A stretch of 64,000 bases of DNA from Batkoa obscura (Eukaryota > Entomophthoromycota > Entomophthoromycetes > Entomophthorales > Batkoaceae). Shown here one piece after another: positions 35,191 to 45,592 of this stretch. Position numbers and translations under genes: made by a program. Where the stretch lies: positions 1 through 64,000 of the forward strand of contig JASVEC010000049.1 of the NCBI GenBank assembly GCA_030770535.1, written 5' to 3'. How positions within the stretch are numbered: the stretch's first letter is position 1; each line of letters opens with the position of its first letter. Under the pieces are notes generated by a model. It saw only the letters and a program-made list of their open reading frames with translations. It was not told the origin of the DNA and made no database searches.

Positions 35191-38114
35191 ATGAGTAATA
35201 CAGTCAAACCAAAGTTAAATGAAACTCAAGGAAAACAAGGTCCGGTTAAGCGAAAGATTCATGTAATATGTCGAGTGAGACCTTTTTTAATAAATGAGGT
35301 GGAGGATGATACCATTATTATTGATAAAAAAGAAAAAACAATATTGATTCAAAATTTAAGAAATCCATCAGAAACATTTTATTATAAGTAATATTTAGTT
35401 TCAACTGGTTTAAAATAGATTAAATTTTATAATAGTTTCGATAATTGTTACGATTCTTTAAGTACCCAGACGGATATATTTAAAAAAAATGCTCTTCCTT
35501 TGTTAGATAATGTTATTAAAGGTTTGGTAAAAGCATATCAATTCTTTTTAGAGTAACAACTTAATTTAAAAAATATATTGATAGGATGCAACAATATTTT
35601 GTTATGGTATGACTGGAGCAGGTAGGAATTTTCATTTTAAGATAAATTTTAAGATAAAAATTAAAATGATTTTAGTTAATAACTATTATTTAATTTAGGA
35701 AAAACATATACTTTAGAAGGAACAGAATCAGATCCAGGATTGATACCGAAATGTTTAAGATATTTGTTCAAAAAAAGACAAGATTTTTTAAAAATCAATC
35801 ACGAAAATGAGTTCACTGTTACAATGAGTTATATGGAAGTATATAAAGAAATAGTATTTGATTTATTACTACCGAGAGAACAGGTTGGAAAGTTTAATCA
35901 AAAAATTGAAATTATCTAAACTAATTATAGCAATCTTTTGGAGGTTTAAATATACGAGAAAATAGTAAAAGAGAAATTTTCGTAGCGGATTTGACACACG
36001 TATTTTCGTTTAAACTCGATATTCTAATTATTAACAAAAGAATTATAGAAAACTGTAAATTCAATTAATGAATTCCTTAAGGAATTTAAGTAAGTCAATT
36101 GCTATATTGTGTTTTTGTCACTAATTGTTTTATTTAGCTTTGCATGTAGAAATAGATCGACAGCATCAACAAAGCTGAATACCCGTTCATCAAGATCACA
36201 TGCCATTCTTACTATAAATGTAACAAATAGTTCAATCCAATTTATAATATTTAATATTTAATTAGATAAAAATAAAAAGTAGTATCGAGAAACGTAGTTA
36301 TATTGGAAAGTTGAGTATGATAGATTTAGCAGGATCCGAGGATAATCGTAGAACAGGAAATAATTTAGAAAGGATGGCAGAGTCTGGAGCTATAAACAAG
36401 TCTTTATTTGTATTAGGGCAAGTGGTTGATGCAATCAATAGTGGAGCTGTAAGATTTTTTATTTTTTATTTTAATTACTAATAAAAATTAGCAAAGAGTA
36501 CCATATAGAGATTCAAAAATGACTAGGATATTACAAGTAATATTTTTATTTTTTTAATTAATTAATTAATTAATTAATTGTAAAATAGCCTTCTCTTTCT
36601 GGAAAATCCCTTGGAATGATAATAGTAAATATAGCTCCTGGACAAGTAAATACAATATACAGCAATTTATAGCTAAGCTTTAACATTTCATATTAAGGAA
36701 TTCTTTTTAGAAACCCAACAGTAAGTATAATAATTGTAAAGAAAAGTCATTAGTATTCACTTTCAATAATAAGAGCATTAAACTTTGCTATAAAATCAAA
36801 GAAAATTATAAGTTCTGTAGCAGTTAAACAATTCAAAGGTAACCTTTAGACTGAAAATCATTTTGGTTGAGTACTATTTCTACGCTTTTAATAGATAAGA
36901 TCTCGCCCTTAACAACCAATAATGACATGAATGGAAATAAGCAAGACATTAATAGAAGGAAGACTAGTTCTTTAGAGCATATTAATCCAAATGCTAAAAT
37001 ATCACCAAATAACAATAAAAGAAAATCCAATAATGCGGTAACAATAGAAAGGAGCACAAAATATTTTAATGGTACACCTTCAAAACTTAGAAATAATCTA
37101 AAGTAAGATTTACTATTTAACTTAATTTAGCTGATACTAAAACTTGCAATATATTAACATCAAATTAATTTACTATTATTAATAGTAGAAATAGTATAGA
37201 AAGCCCAGAAAATAAAAAATTATACGTTCTAAATAGTTTGTTGAATAAAAAGAAGTCTCCTTCTAAGGTTGCGGCAAGTCCGTCAAGTGATGCTAAAGAG
37301 ATAATACGTTCAAGAGCAAAGTTAGATAATGCAGTTGAGCTAGTAAAATTAGCACAATCCCTTAGATTGAGTGGAAATCTTACAGACTCCTTAAAATATT
37401 ACGTGAAAGGTAAAATAAGCTAAAATTGTATATTTATATACTTATCCAACTTATTAAGCAAATGAGTCGGCACCGGATGATCCTATTATTCAACAAAGGA
37501 TAGCAGAACTATGTAATGAAATCCAACTTTCAACAACTCCACCTAAAAAAGGAAAAGCACTTTATTCAGTAGTAAACCAAACTCCACCTAAAAAAGTTAA
37601 TCCAATTAGAACGAAACAAAATCCATCTGCCATTATCTCACAAAATAAGTGTAAAATAGGCCTGTTTATTCCTAGTAAAAATAACCATATAAAGGATGAG
37701 GTGGATCGTAAAGAAATAAAGACCAAAAAAGAGGATAATAGTTCTGGATCTGAAGAATGGAAATATGAAAGTGAAGAAGATAGTATACAAGAAGAGGTTG
37801 CTTTAAAACCAGTAAAAAAGAGGAAGCGGGAGAATAAAGAAAATGGAGATCATAACACCTCAATTAGTAAAATTCCAGACACTGAGCTTGAACAGTATTC
37901 AAAATGTTTAGATGACCCCAATCATCCTTTAGTTGGTCTTATAAATACAGGAAATATTAAAATGATCAAATCTCTTTATGGCGTTGGTCCTAAAAAAGCG
38001 AATATAGTTATTGAACAGAGGAAAGAAAGGATATTTAGTAAATTAGATGATCTTAAAGAAGCAGGGTTTAATGAAAAGGCTATTTTAAGGATATTATTCG
38101 CCTATCACAATTAA
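35191..38114 (+). CDS. Kinesin-10 (KIF22/Kid-like) chromokinesin with C-terminal helix-hairpin-helix
   Basis: Many-exon gene with an N-terminal motor: [25 protein letters not shown], then [20 protein letters not shown] (P-loop GAGKT). Switch I is NTRSSRSHA and switch II is [31 protein letters not shown] and [12 protein letters not shown] follow. A Lys/Ser-rich stalk leads to the last exon, where an acidic stretch precedes [20 protein letters not shown] then [13 protein letters not shown], a helix-hairpin-helix DNA-binding repeat as at the C-terminus of KIF22. Kinesin-10s bind chromosome arms and push them along microtubules in mitosis. Start at 35191 chosen because it is the first ATG in frame before the motor. 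(TTAA)n lies in the intron at about 36551-36580. Confidence 0.88.
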
Positions 38115-38602
38115 TTTCAAAGTTTATTATTCAATATTCTGTTGTAGAATGTTTTGAGTTGTCATTTTGAATTGAAATGAAACGTTTACTATCGATATTT
38201 ATAGGTAGATGATTGCTGAGGTCCAATATTAAAAAACAAGAAACTTATTTATTATACGGAAAATGTAATAAATAATTATAAAAGTTGTATAGTTAGTTTA
38301 TTGTAGATTACAATTGTATTTTATTCGTGATAAATTTAAATCTGATACTATTAATGAATTTATAGACTCGATTAAAATAGTTTTGGTATTAAATTTTATT
38401 GAAAGTTACTTTATATTAATCAAAGAATATTTTAAAAGCTAGGTTAATGGTCATAGAATGTTGAAATTTTAATCAAATTTACAAGAATAGGCTAATCTTG
38501 GCCCATTTTAATGTACATAAATGCTGTGGAGAAGGAAAAGAAAGGAAAAGATAGTTATATTAAATAAAGTAGGATATAAACTATAGTCCACATTAAATAT
38601 AT
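38115..38602. other. Short convergent intergenic region
   Basis: Tail-to-tail gap of about 0.5 kb between the kinesin and the MHR gene. Nothing recognised. Confidence 0.5.
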
Positions 38603-40333
38603 TCAATCTTGAATTAATTGGAGATTTTGTAAACACACACGAGCAAAAGACCAATAGCTACTTAAATGGTTGATTGCTGAAATAAAATCTGTAACCATTT
38701 CTTCAGAATATTTTACCTGTGTTTTAAACTCCGAATTTTTTAATTTGATTAAAAAACAAGCGAATACATAAAAATCAAAACTTACAGAAGCAGAGCTTCT
38801 TTGATTGGTACGACGATCTTTAACCACTTTCGCTGCTATATGTGCCTGCTCTACACAAGTAATACATCTGTTTAATATCCTTTTTCCTATCCTTGAATTA
38901 GAAGTAGTTAAACTTAATTTTTTTACTTGTGTATTTAAAATTTCTGGAAAGTAATAAATAATCGTGACTGCGCCCAATAAGTTACGAACATAAAGTGTGA
39001 AATTTCTCATCATTAAACGAAGTTTTGGGCTTGGAAGTAGCGCATTTAATTTTGAAAACGTAAATGTAAGTTTTTGTGTATAATTTAATAGATCTGTGGT
39101 CTCCTTGGATTTGTTTTTTTCTTTGATATCCTCTTGGATAATATATTGCGTTAGTAATCTTAAACAAAAGAAAAAATGATGTATGATTTTGACATAATTT
39201 TCTACCACCTCCTGTTGTAAAATATTATTGCTTAATAATTGATCCTTTCCTTGAGTTGAATCTTCAATGTTGATAGGTATGGTTAAATTTATTATATGAA
39301 TTCCACCATCACCTGGCTTAAACTTTTGAATTAAAGGGCGTTGATGAATTAACGAAGAGACCCTTTCCATTTCAAGGCAGAACATCCAAGCTCGGCATCT
39401 TTCTTTATAATCTTCTAAATCTTCTTGAAGATAAGTTGTGTCTAAATTTTCGCATGAAACAAGATAAACATATCCAAGCTGTTGTCCCATTTTGATGGAA
39501 CTTGCAATCAAGTTCATAGATAAAGTGTCCATTTCAAAACATAAAGTGCCCAACATATTAAGAGCTTGCATATTAGCTTGGGAAGGTGAATACTGGGCTT
39601 CAGAAATCGCATTTCTTGAAGCATTAAAAAAGCTTTGAGAAAGTAACCATCGGGGAGTCTTAATCCAATTTTCATTACTAGAAAACTTTACAGAATAAGC
39701 ACACATTGCATAGATTAAAGCTTTTGAGCAGCATCCTTTTTTGGTTTCAAAAGCATGCTTATTTACTAATGGATGTGAAACTTGGACCACTGAAAAATAT
39801 AAAGCAATTAACTCTTGTATCATTGCTTCATTCGCCCATTTTATATATAACTTGTCAAATTTGTTAATATCTGGAGGTGGTATGTTGAAGTTATTCGCTA
39901 AATTTGGAATTGGAGCTAATTTAAAGAATTTATTTTCATAGTTATGGCTTTCATGAGAATCAAGATAACTACTGATATTATTAGATAGATTCTTGTTAGA
40001 AAATCTCATCAAATGCTTATTCAAGTTTTCTACAAGATTGTGTTGATTTCTAACTATCTTATCGGACAAAAGTGATTCTATCATTTCTAATCGTTGAGAA
40101 AAATTAGATATTTGTGTTTTGAATGTAGTGTTATTATTAGTGACTATTGAGTATTCTGAAGTTTTACTAGATTCTGAAAAGTTCCTTTTTAAACTGTGTC
40201 CTGTGATTTCAGAAGAGTTGGATGTTGGAGTCACTTCTTCGATACAGAGCTCATGCGACTCTAGAACACACCTATTGTCTATATAATTCTCAGGTTGATT
40301 GCTTAATTCAAAGTTACAATATTTTATTTCCAT
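38603..40333 (-). CDS. Fungal-specific transcription factor (MHR) domain protein without zinc cluster
   Basis: Single exon, 576 residues. Residues about 165-400 carry the fungal transcription-factor middle-homology pattern. This includes ELIALYFSVVQVSHPLVNK (the Y-F-x-x-x-x-x-x-x-P-x-(I/V)-x-x-x-x-F block), LIYAMCAYSVKFS, TPRWLLSQSFFNASRNAISE, NMLGTLCFEMD, ASSIKMGQQLGY and ERCRAWMFCLEMERVSSLIH. Zn2Cys6 regulators normally carry C-x2-C-x6-C near the N-terminus. Here the first 160 residues are Ser/Asn-rich with a coiled-coil-like RLEMIESLLSDKI, and the few Cys do not form that pattern. No upstream exon with a cluster is visible in 300 bp. It may act through a partner, or an exon may be missed. 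Confidence 0.78.
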   Translation of the reverse strand: MEIKYCNFELSNQPENYIDNRCVLESHELCIEEVTPTSNSSEITGHSLKRNFSESSKTSEYSIVTNNNTTFKTQISNFSQRLEMIESLLSDKIVRNQHNLVENLNKHLMRFSNKNLSNNISSYLDSHESHNYENKFFKLAPIPNLANNFNIPPPDINKFDKLYIKWANEAMIQELIALYFSVVQVSHPLVNKHAFETKKGCCSKALIYAMCAYSVKFSSNENWIKTPRWLLSQSFFNASRNAISEAQYSPSQANMQALNMLGTLCFEMDTLSMNLIASSIKMGQQLGYVYLVSCENLDTTYLQEDLEDYKERCRAWMFCLEMERVSSLIHQRPLIQKFKPGDGGIHIINLTIPINIEDSTQGKDQLLSNNILQQEVVENYVKIIHHFFFCLRLLTQYIIQEDIKEKNKSKETTDLLNYTQKLTFTFSKLNALLPSPKLRLMMRNFTLYVRNLLGAVTIIYYFPEILNTQVKKLSLTTSNSRIGKRILNRCITCVEQAHIAAKVVKDRRTNQRSSASVSFDFYVFACFLIKLKNSEFKTQVKYSEEMVTDFISAINHLSSYWSFARVCLQNLQLIQD

Positions 40334-42913
40334 TGCCGTTAAAAAACATAAACTAATTCTAAAGATAGGTTTTAACTTAGCTTTTATGTTGAATTTGAAA
40401 TCATGAATATTCTGTAATAAGAAAATGTTTAGAAGTTTCTAAAATATCCACTTTCTTTGAATCGAGATTTTTAGTATTTTTTAGTTAGATCGATCTTAGG
40501 TAACTTTAAATATTCTTCATAAACTAACGCAATACTCATTTTTTTTGCAATTATTCACATTTTTGACTAGCTCCTTAGTGAAAAAATCATAATTTAATCA
40601 TTCAAGTGCAGATTTTAGTTTAAAATTTATAAATCGGATAAAGGCTTTTAAGTAACCAGGTTACATTCGATGAGTATACTAGTCAAGTTTAGACTTGAGC
40701 ATAAAAATTATAGCTAGTAAACAAGCCATGTATAGTATTTAGTATAAATATTTTCAATAATTTACTTGGCAAATGTACTTAAGTAGACAAGTTTTAGGAA
40801 TAGCTTTAAGCAGTTTTTATAAATCTTAAAAGTTATAAATTTCACAAACGTATTCTAGTGAGACTTAAAAACTCAAAGCTGGAGGTTTAACTATCTGTAT
40901 TCCTCGGGTTATAGAAATTAATTTAATTTTAAACTAGTTATTAACATGTTATTTTTTTGCCTACTTAACTATTAATGATTGAGAAGATCCTCAAGGTTTA
41001 TAAGAAATTAGTTTATGGGTTTTTTTAGAATGAATGAATATTTGACCAATAAAAATCGATCAACTTTTAGAAAAACTAATGCATGCCAATGTACTAGTTT
41101 ATTAAGAAAATGAATACTAAAACTATATGGCGATGTTTTTTTTGATTTTGCTACTTTTTCATTTTTTAAGCGCTATTTGAGTAGAAAGATTGTTAGCAAA
41201 ATTCTTAAACAAAAAAATACAGCCCCATATGTTTAATGAACAGCGCTGTAATTAATAAGATAAAGAGAATTTGAAAGTGAAATACAGGTTTAGTTTAAAT
41301 GTAACCTTATTTATTCTGTCTCTATTTTTTGCGCATTTTAAATAGATAAAATTTAACCAAGGCTCAACTTTTCTCCGATTTTGCTTTATTGCAAAAAGTA
41401 ATTTAGCATAAATGCTAAGAAAAGAAAGCAAATGTTTTCTACTGAAAGAATTGAGTAAGTATTTTTTATTTTACTCTTAAAGAATAGAAAAATAGCATAA
41501 TAAAATACTTGTACTTTTTTTCTTGTTTTTTCACTTTGTCCCATAGTTTTACATTTTTATGTACTAGATTTTTGTATAAGCTTGGTTCTTTTTCCGCTAA
41601 GCAATACTAGTTATCGATTGGGATAATATTCTCTTTTAAACTTTCGATAAACTAATTTTATAGTAAGAAATGATAGCTACACATAAATATAGTTACATAT
41701 TTAATCAAATCAGTGTTTTTTGTAATTTGTTTAAAACTGATTATTTTGCGGTGCTTTTTGTTCCAATTATATACTCTTATTACTTTGTCTTTGGTCAAAA
41801 AAAGAACTGGTCTTTGGATAAATCTAAATCAGAACTAGGAAAAACCATTTTACGATTTGGTGGCTTTTAAACTCACTCAATTCATAGATTCATCTTTAGA
41901 ATAGCCACTACTTTGCTAATTTTACAATTAGCCATTAGAATAGCAATATATATAATCTTATCGTAGTATTATCTGGGCCTTCAAATATATACATTATTAA
42001 AATTAATAGTCATAGAACTATATAAAAACCACAATACAATTAAGTTCAAAAATACTAAGGTTTTAATATTTAATTTTATCTTATGATAAAATAAATATTG
42101 TCTTTTTTGAATTAATAGTACAGCATTTAGAATGTCTATGCTTTTAGAATGCTAGATTACGTTGATAGTTAGTTATTTTATATGCTTATCACCTTTTATA
42201 AATAAACAAAAATCCCAAAATGTATAATCAAATCTATAAATAAAAAATAGGGTAGGATACAAATATCATATTAATAGCTTTTTGACCTCAGATTTTATTA
42301 GGATTAATGATTTTCAGGTTATCTTTGTCAAAGAAATTTTTCATTTGTGTAGCCATATGATGCTGATTAATATCGTGTATCCACTGTAAGAGTAGGGAAT
42401 TACATTACATTAATATTAGATAAACTATAAATATATCTGAGAATATATTTAAAAATAACTCTGATTTATAATATTAAAATTTAAGTCCTTTTATTGTAAC
42501 TCTAACTTCCATAAAAAGAAATTACCATAGAACATATGATTAATTCTTCCATTCTTTATTACATTTGTAAATTAAATAGAATGTTTGGTATTTTTATTGT
42601 GTGACAAAAAAATTATATTGAGTTAAAATTAGACAGAACTAATAATTTAAGAATTAAAACCATAACCTACTACTCCTTTACAATTAAGGTAAATAACGAA
42701 AGAGTAAAAGACATCCATGGTTTAAAAATAGACTACAGCTGTTTAGCTTTCTTGGTTATTCACTTATGTATCCCAATTCATGACTGACCGTTTAACCTAA
42801 ATTCAAATTTTGAAAATTAGAAGTAACAAAAATGTTATATAATATGTATTATATATATAACCCTAGAAGGTCAAAATTCAATAAATAAATAAATAAAATT
42901 ACTCAAAATATTA
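40334..42913. other. Intergenic region with one MITE and duplicated CENP-B-like gene flank
   Basis: A MITE copy is at 41129. From about 42205 to 42913 the sequence resembles 20845-21725 upstream of paralogue 1, including ATGTATAATC/ATAAATA and CTTTTATTGTAAC blocks. No other gene seen; small open frames here have intergenic composition. Confidence 0.55.
41129..41226 (+). mobile_element. MITE copy
   Basis: 98 bp forward copy, GGCGATGTTTTTTTTGATTT start, TTAAGCGCTATTTGAGTAGA core, AAAATACAGCCCC end, with perfect ATAT duplications (41125-41128, 41227-41230). The terminal pair changes (GGCGATGT and ACAGCCCC) nearly mirror each other. Confidence 0.9.
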
Positions 42914-43840
42914 ATGAGTTCTGACAAAGAAGCTCCAAATTTACAGACTATAATAAATTCAGGTACTAGAAAAGTACGTAAGGTTTTAACTTTAAGTGAA
43001 AGACAACAAGTTGCTGAGTTATATAAACAAGGGTACTCACATCAAGAATTAGCTGATCAATATCAAGTAGGACGTAGCACAATAACTAAATTGTTGTTAA
43101 GGCAAGAAAAGGTAAATGAGAGTGGACTAGGTATAAACCAGATAAGGAAACAAAGATATTACCTTAGTTTAGAATATTTGGAAAAATTCATTATTAATCA
43201 TTTTTGTGATAAAACAACTATAAATGAAGAAGAGTATATTTATTTCAAAACCAATGTAACAATGGGTGAAGTTATGAATGAAGCACAGGAATTAGCTACT
43301 GAGTTAGGTATAAAACAATTTAAAGCAACTAATCATTGGTTTAATAAATTTCGTAGAAGGCATTGTATTAAATTTCGCTATGGTACTACTTCCTATGCTG
43401 TAAATAATACCAATTCATTAAATAATGTTATAGAAAGTAATGTTTCACTAGGCTATGAGATCACATTAGAAAAGAAAAATTTTAATGAGCAATCAGTCTA
43501 TCCTAATGATATCAAAACTGAAAATAGCATAAACAATATTAACGTTATAGACAACCATACGCCTTATAATGTTTTAAATCAAAATAATTCAACAGAGTTT
43601 AGTATTAGTGACCCAGATGTAAATGCTAACCTATGGAGTTCTAATTCCTATATTACATATCCTATTCAATATACATCAGAGCCAAATACGACGTTTAGCC
43701 CTGCCTCTCTAATCGCGTTTTCTACCCAATATATAATGCAGCCGGTTACTGCATTTAGTTCTATCCCAGTTAATGCATTTTCTTTTGAATATACAACGCA
43801 GCCAAATAACACTATTAACTATTTTAATAATATAGTTTAG
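42914..43840 (+). CDS. CENP-B/Tc5-type DNA-binding protein without DDE domain, paralogue 2
   Basis: Intronless, 308 residues, clearly related to the protein at 21726. The first helix-turn-helix is KVRKVLTLSERQQVAELYKQ then LADQYQVGRSTITKLLLRQE. The Tc5/CENPB-type second domain ends KQFKATNHWFNKFRRRHCIK. The two proteins agree closely over about 155 N-terminal residues and diverge behind it. The tail again has Asn runs and a repeating Ile/Phe-Gln-Tyr-x3-Pro unit (PIQYTSEPN, STQYIMQPV, SFEYTTQPN). There is no DDE domain. Upstream: an A/T-only stretch (TATTATATATATAACC) about 60 bp before ATG may be the core promoter and is similar in paralogue 1. Confidence 0.8.
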   Translation: MSSDKEAPNLQTIINSGTRKVRKVLTLSERQQVAELYKQGYSHQELADQYQVGRSTITKLLLRQEKVNESGLGINQIRKQRYYLSLEYLEKFIINHFCDKTTINEEEYIYFKTNVTMGEVMNEAQELATELGIKQFKATNHWFNKFRRRHCIKFRYGTTSYAVNNTNSLNNVIESNVSLGYEITLEKKNFNEQSVYPNDIKTENSINNINVIDNHTPYNVLNQNNSTEFSISDPDVNANLWSSNSYITYPIQYTSEPNTTFSPASLIAFSTQYIMQPVTAFSSIPVNAFSFEYTTQPNNTINYFNNIV

Positions 43841-44092
43841 TTTTTTGGGTATTTTTGAATTGATAATAAATAGAACATCACTATACGTTATGGTAGAACC
43901 TATTCACTTAGTACTCCTATCTTAATAATTTACTTTTACACATATACTAACACTAATGTAAATATGAGATTCCTTTATTAAATTATTAAACATATTTTAG
44001 AGCGCTCTATATAAAAGCAGTCTTGATTAAATAAGTATATCAGCTTAAATATAACAAACAAATCAGTAAATACAACTTTTGACTAATCAATA

Positions 44093-44189
44093 CGGGATGT
44101 TTTTTTGGTTTCATCACTTCTTCCATCTTTTGAGCACTATTTGAGTGGAAAAATTGTTAGTAAAACCTTAAACACAAAAGTACATCCCT
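44093..44189 (+). mobile_element. MITE copy
   Basis: 97 bp forward copy, CGGGATGTTTTTTTGGTTTC start, TTGAGCACTATTTGAGTGGA core, AGTACATCCCT end. No exact duplication left. Confidence 0.85.
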
Positions 44190-44515
44190 ATGTATTTAGC
44201 TAATATTTTGAAATTATTATTATTACTATATTTTTTATCTAAAGAAATTCAAATGACTTTCTTTTGGCTCAAATATACAATATACTAGTACAAATATAAG
44301 AGTTAAAAAATGTAAGATAATCTGAACCTGTATAATAAATATAAAAAAAGCTTTTTACTTAATTCCAACAGCTGAGTATATTCACATGTTAATATATTCA
44401 TATTGAATATAATTCATAATGATTTTTTTTAATAGAATTCGTTTTGGATTTTAAAATTAATCACATTTAAAGATTAAATTTTTTTTAAAACTTAATGTCT
44501 CAACATTTAATATAT

Positions 44516-44613
44516 GGGAGTGTTTTTTTTGACTTCATTATTTTTTCCATTTTTAAGCGCTATTTAAGCGGAAAATTTATTAGTAAAGTTCTTAAACACA
44601 AAAATACATCCCC
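44516..44613 (+). mobile_element. MITE copy, full length
   Basis: 98 bp forward copy, GGGAGTGTTTTTTTTGACTT start, TTAAGCGCTATTTAAGCGGA core, AAATACATCCCC end, perfect ATAT duplications (44512-44515, 44614-44617). Confidence 0.92.
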
Positions 44614-44854
44614 ATATAATTAACTTTTTTGACTTTTGAAAATAAACCAAAATAATCAAGACTATTGACTATTAAAGCCTAATAAAATAACATATCTAAT
44701 GTTTTATGTAGTCTAAGATATTAAATAAGATATATAATTTTCTTTATTTTGATATTTTGTCCATTTTCTGAACGATTTATTTTAAAATCTAGTAATTAAT
44801 TCCCTTAAATAAATAAAATGCTCATTTTTAAGTGGGGTCTCTAAAATGATATAT

Positions 44855-44946
44855 GGACAAGTCTTACTTATTTAAAAATTTACTAACTTTTTCCGCTCAA
44901 TAGCGCTACGAAAGAGACAAATAGTGAAAATAGAAGAGAAGTCTCT
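44855..44946 (-). mobile_element. Diverged MITE copy abutting another
   Basis: 92 bp, strongly diverged: TTTACTAACTTTTTCCGCTC and AATAGCGCT keep the family core, while the ends are GGACAAGTCTT and AGAAGTCTCT. ATAT flanks it at 44851-44854 and 44947-44950; the right ATAT is shared with the next copy. Confidence 0.65.
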
Positions 44947-44950
44947 ATAT

Positions 44951-45042
44951 GTGAATATATTTTTCTGTTTAAGAATTTTACTAGCGATTTTTCCACTCAA
45001 ATAGTGCTCAAAAAATGGAAAAAATGATGAAAAAACATTTCC
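44951..45042 (-). mobile_element. MITE copy abutting another
   Basis: 92 bp reverse copy, GTGAATATATTTTTCTGTTT start, CAAATAGTGCTCAAAAAATG core, AACATTTCC end, ATAT on both sides (44947-44950, 45043-45046). Confidence 0.82.
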
Positions 45043-45592
45043 ATATATAATCCTTGCAATTCAAACTAATTATTATAGTATATGTATAAGGTATTTTTAA
45101 TCTATATAGAAATGGATAAGGTAATATCATATTCTTAACAATATTAACGTTTCCTAGATGTCTAATCATACGAAAATAATAACTCAATATCACTCCCTTA
45201 CCGTTTAAACAGTTAAAAGTTATACTATTGGCATAAGTTTTAGATGATTGTATAATTTTCATATGCCAGTAATGCAAACTAATTAGTTAATTTATGAATA
45301 ATTATTGTTACTGATAAATTAGGTGGATCTGATATCCAAACGTGACTTGGATTTAATAAGATTAGCCAATAGTTTTAAAAACTTTGAATTGAATCGAAAA
45401 ATATGAGTTTAAAAATCAACATTATAAAAATGTGAATTTTAAATCTTGATCAAATTAGTTTTCAACTTTAAGTTTATATATTTAAAAGTCAACAGTTATT
45501 ATTATTATCTCCTTTAAAAATATAGTATAAAATAAAGGTAATTCCAGTTGTTATTCTTTAATTTTTTATTTATTTACGTTTTGGAATTAGAA

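Larger units (their letters stand above)
43841..45592. other. Intergenic region with four MITE copies
   Basis: MITEs at 44093, 44516, 44855 and 44951 make this the densest cluster in the window. The rest is AT-rich upstream sequence of the acyl-CoA oxidase gene. Confidence 0.65.

Noticed and set aside
36833-37057. Minus-strand frame inside the kinesin
   Set aside because: Antisense of kinesin stalk exons, which have family-consistent context.
41670-41870. 66-residue plus-strand frame in spacer
   Set aside because: Composition typical of AT-rich noncoding DNA; no conserved pattern and no sensible neighbour exon.
45008-45277. Minus-strand frame next to the MITE pair
   Set aside because: Begins in spacer and runs into a MITE end; low-information composition.
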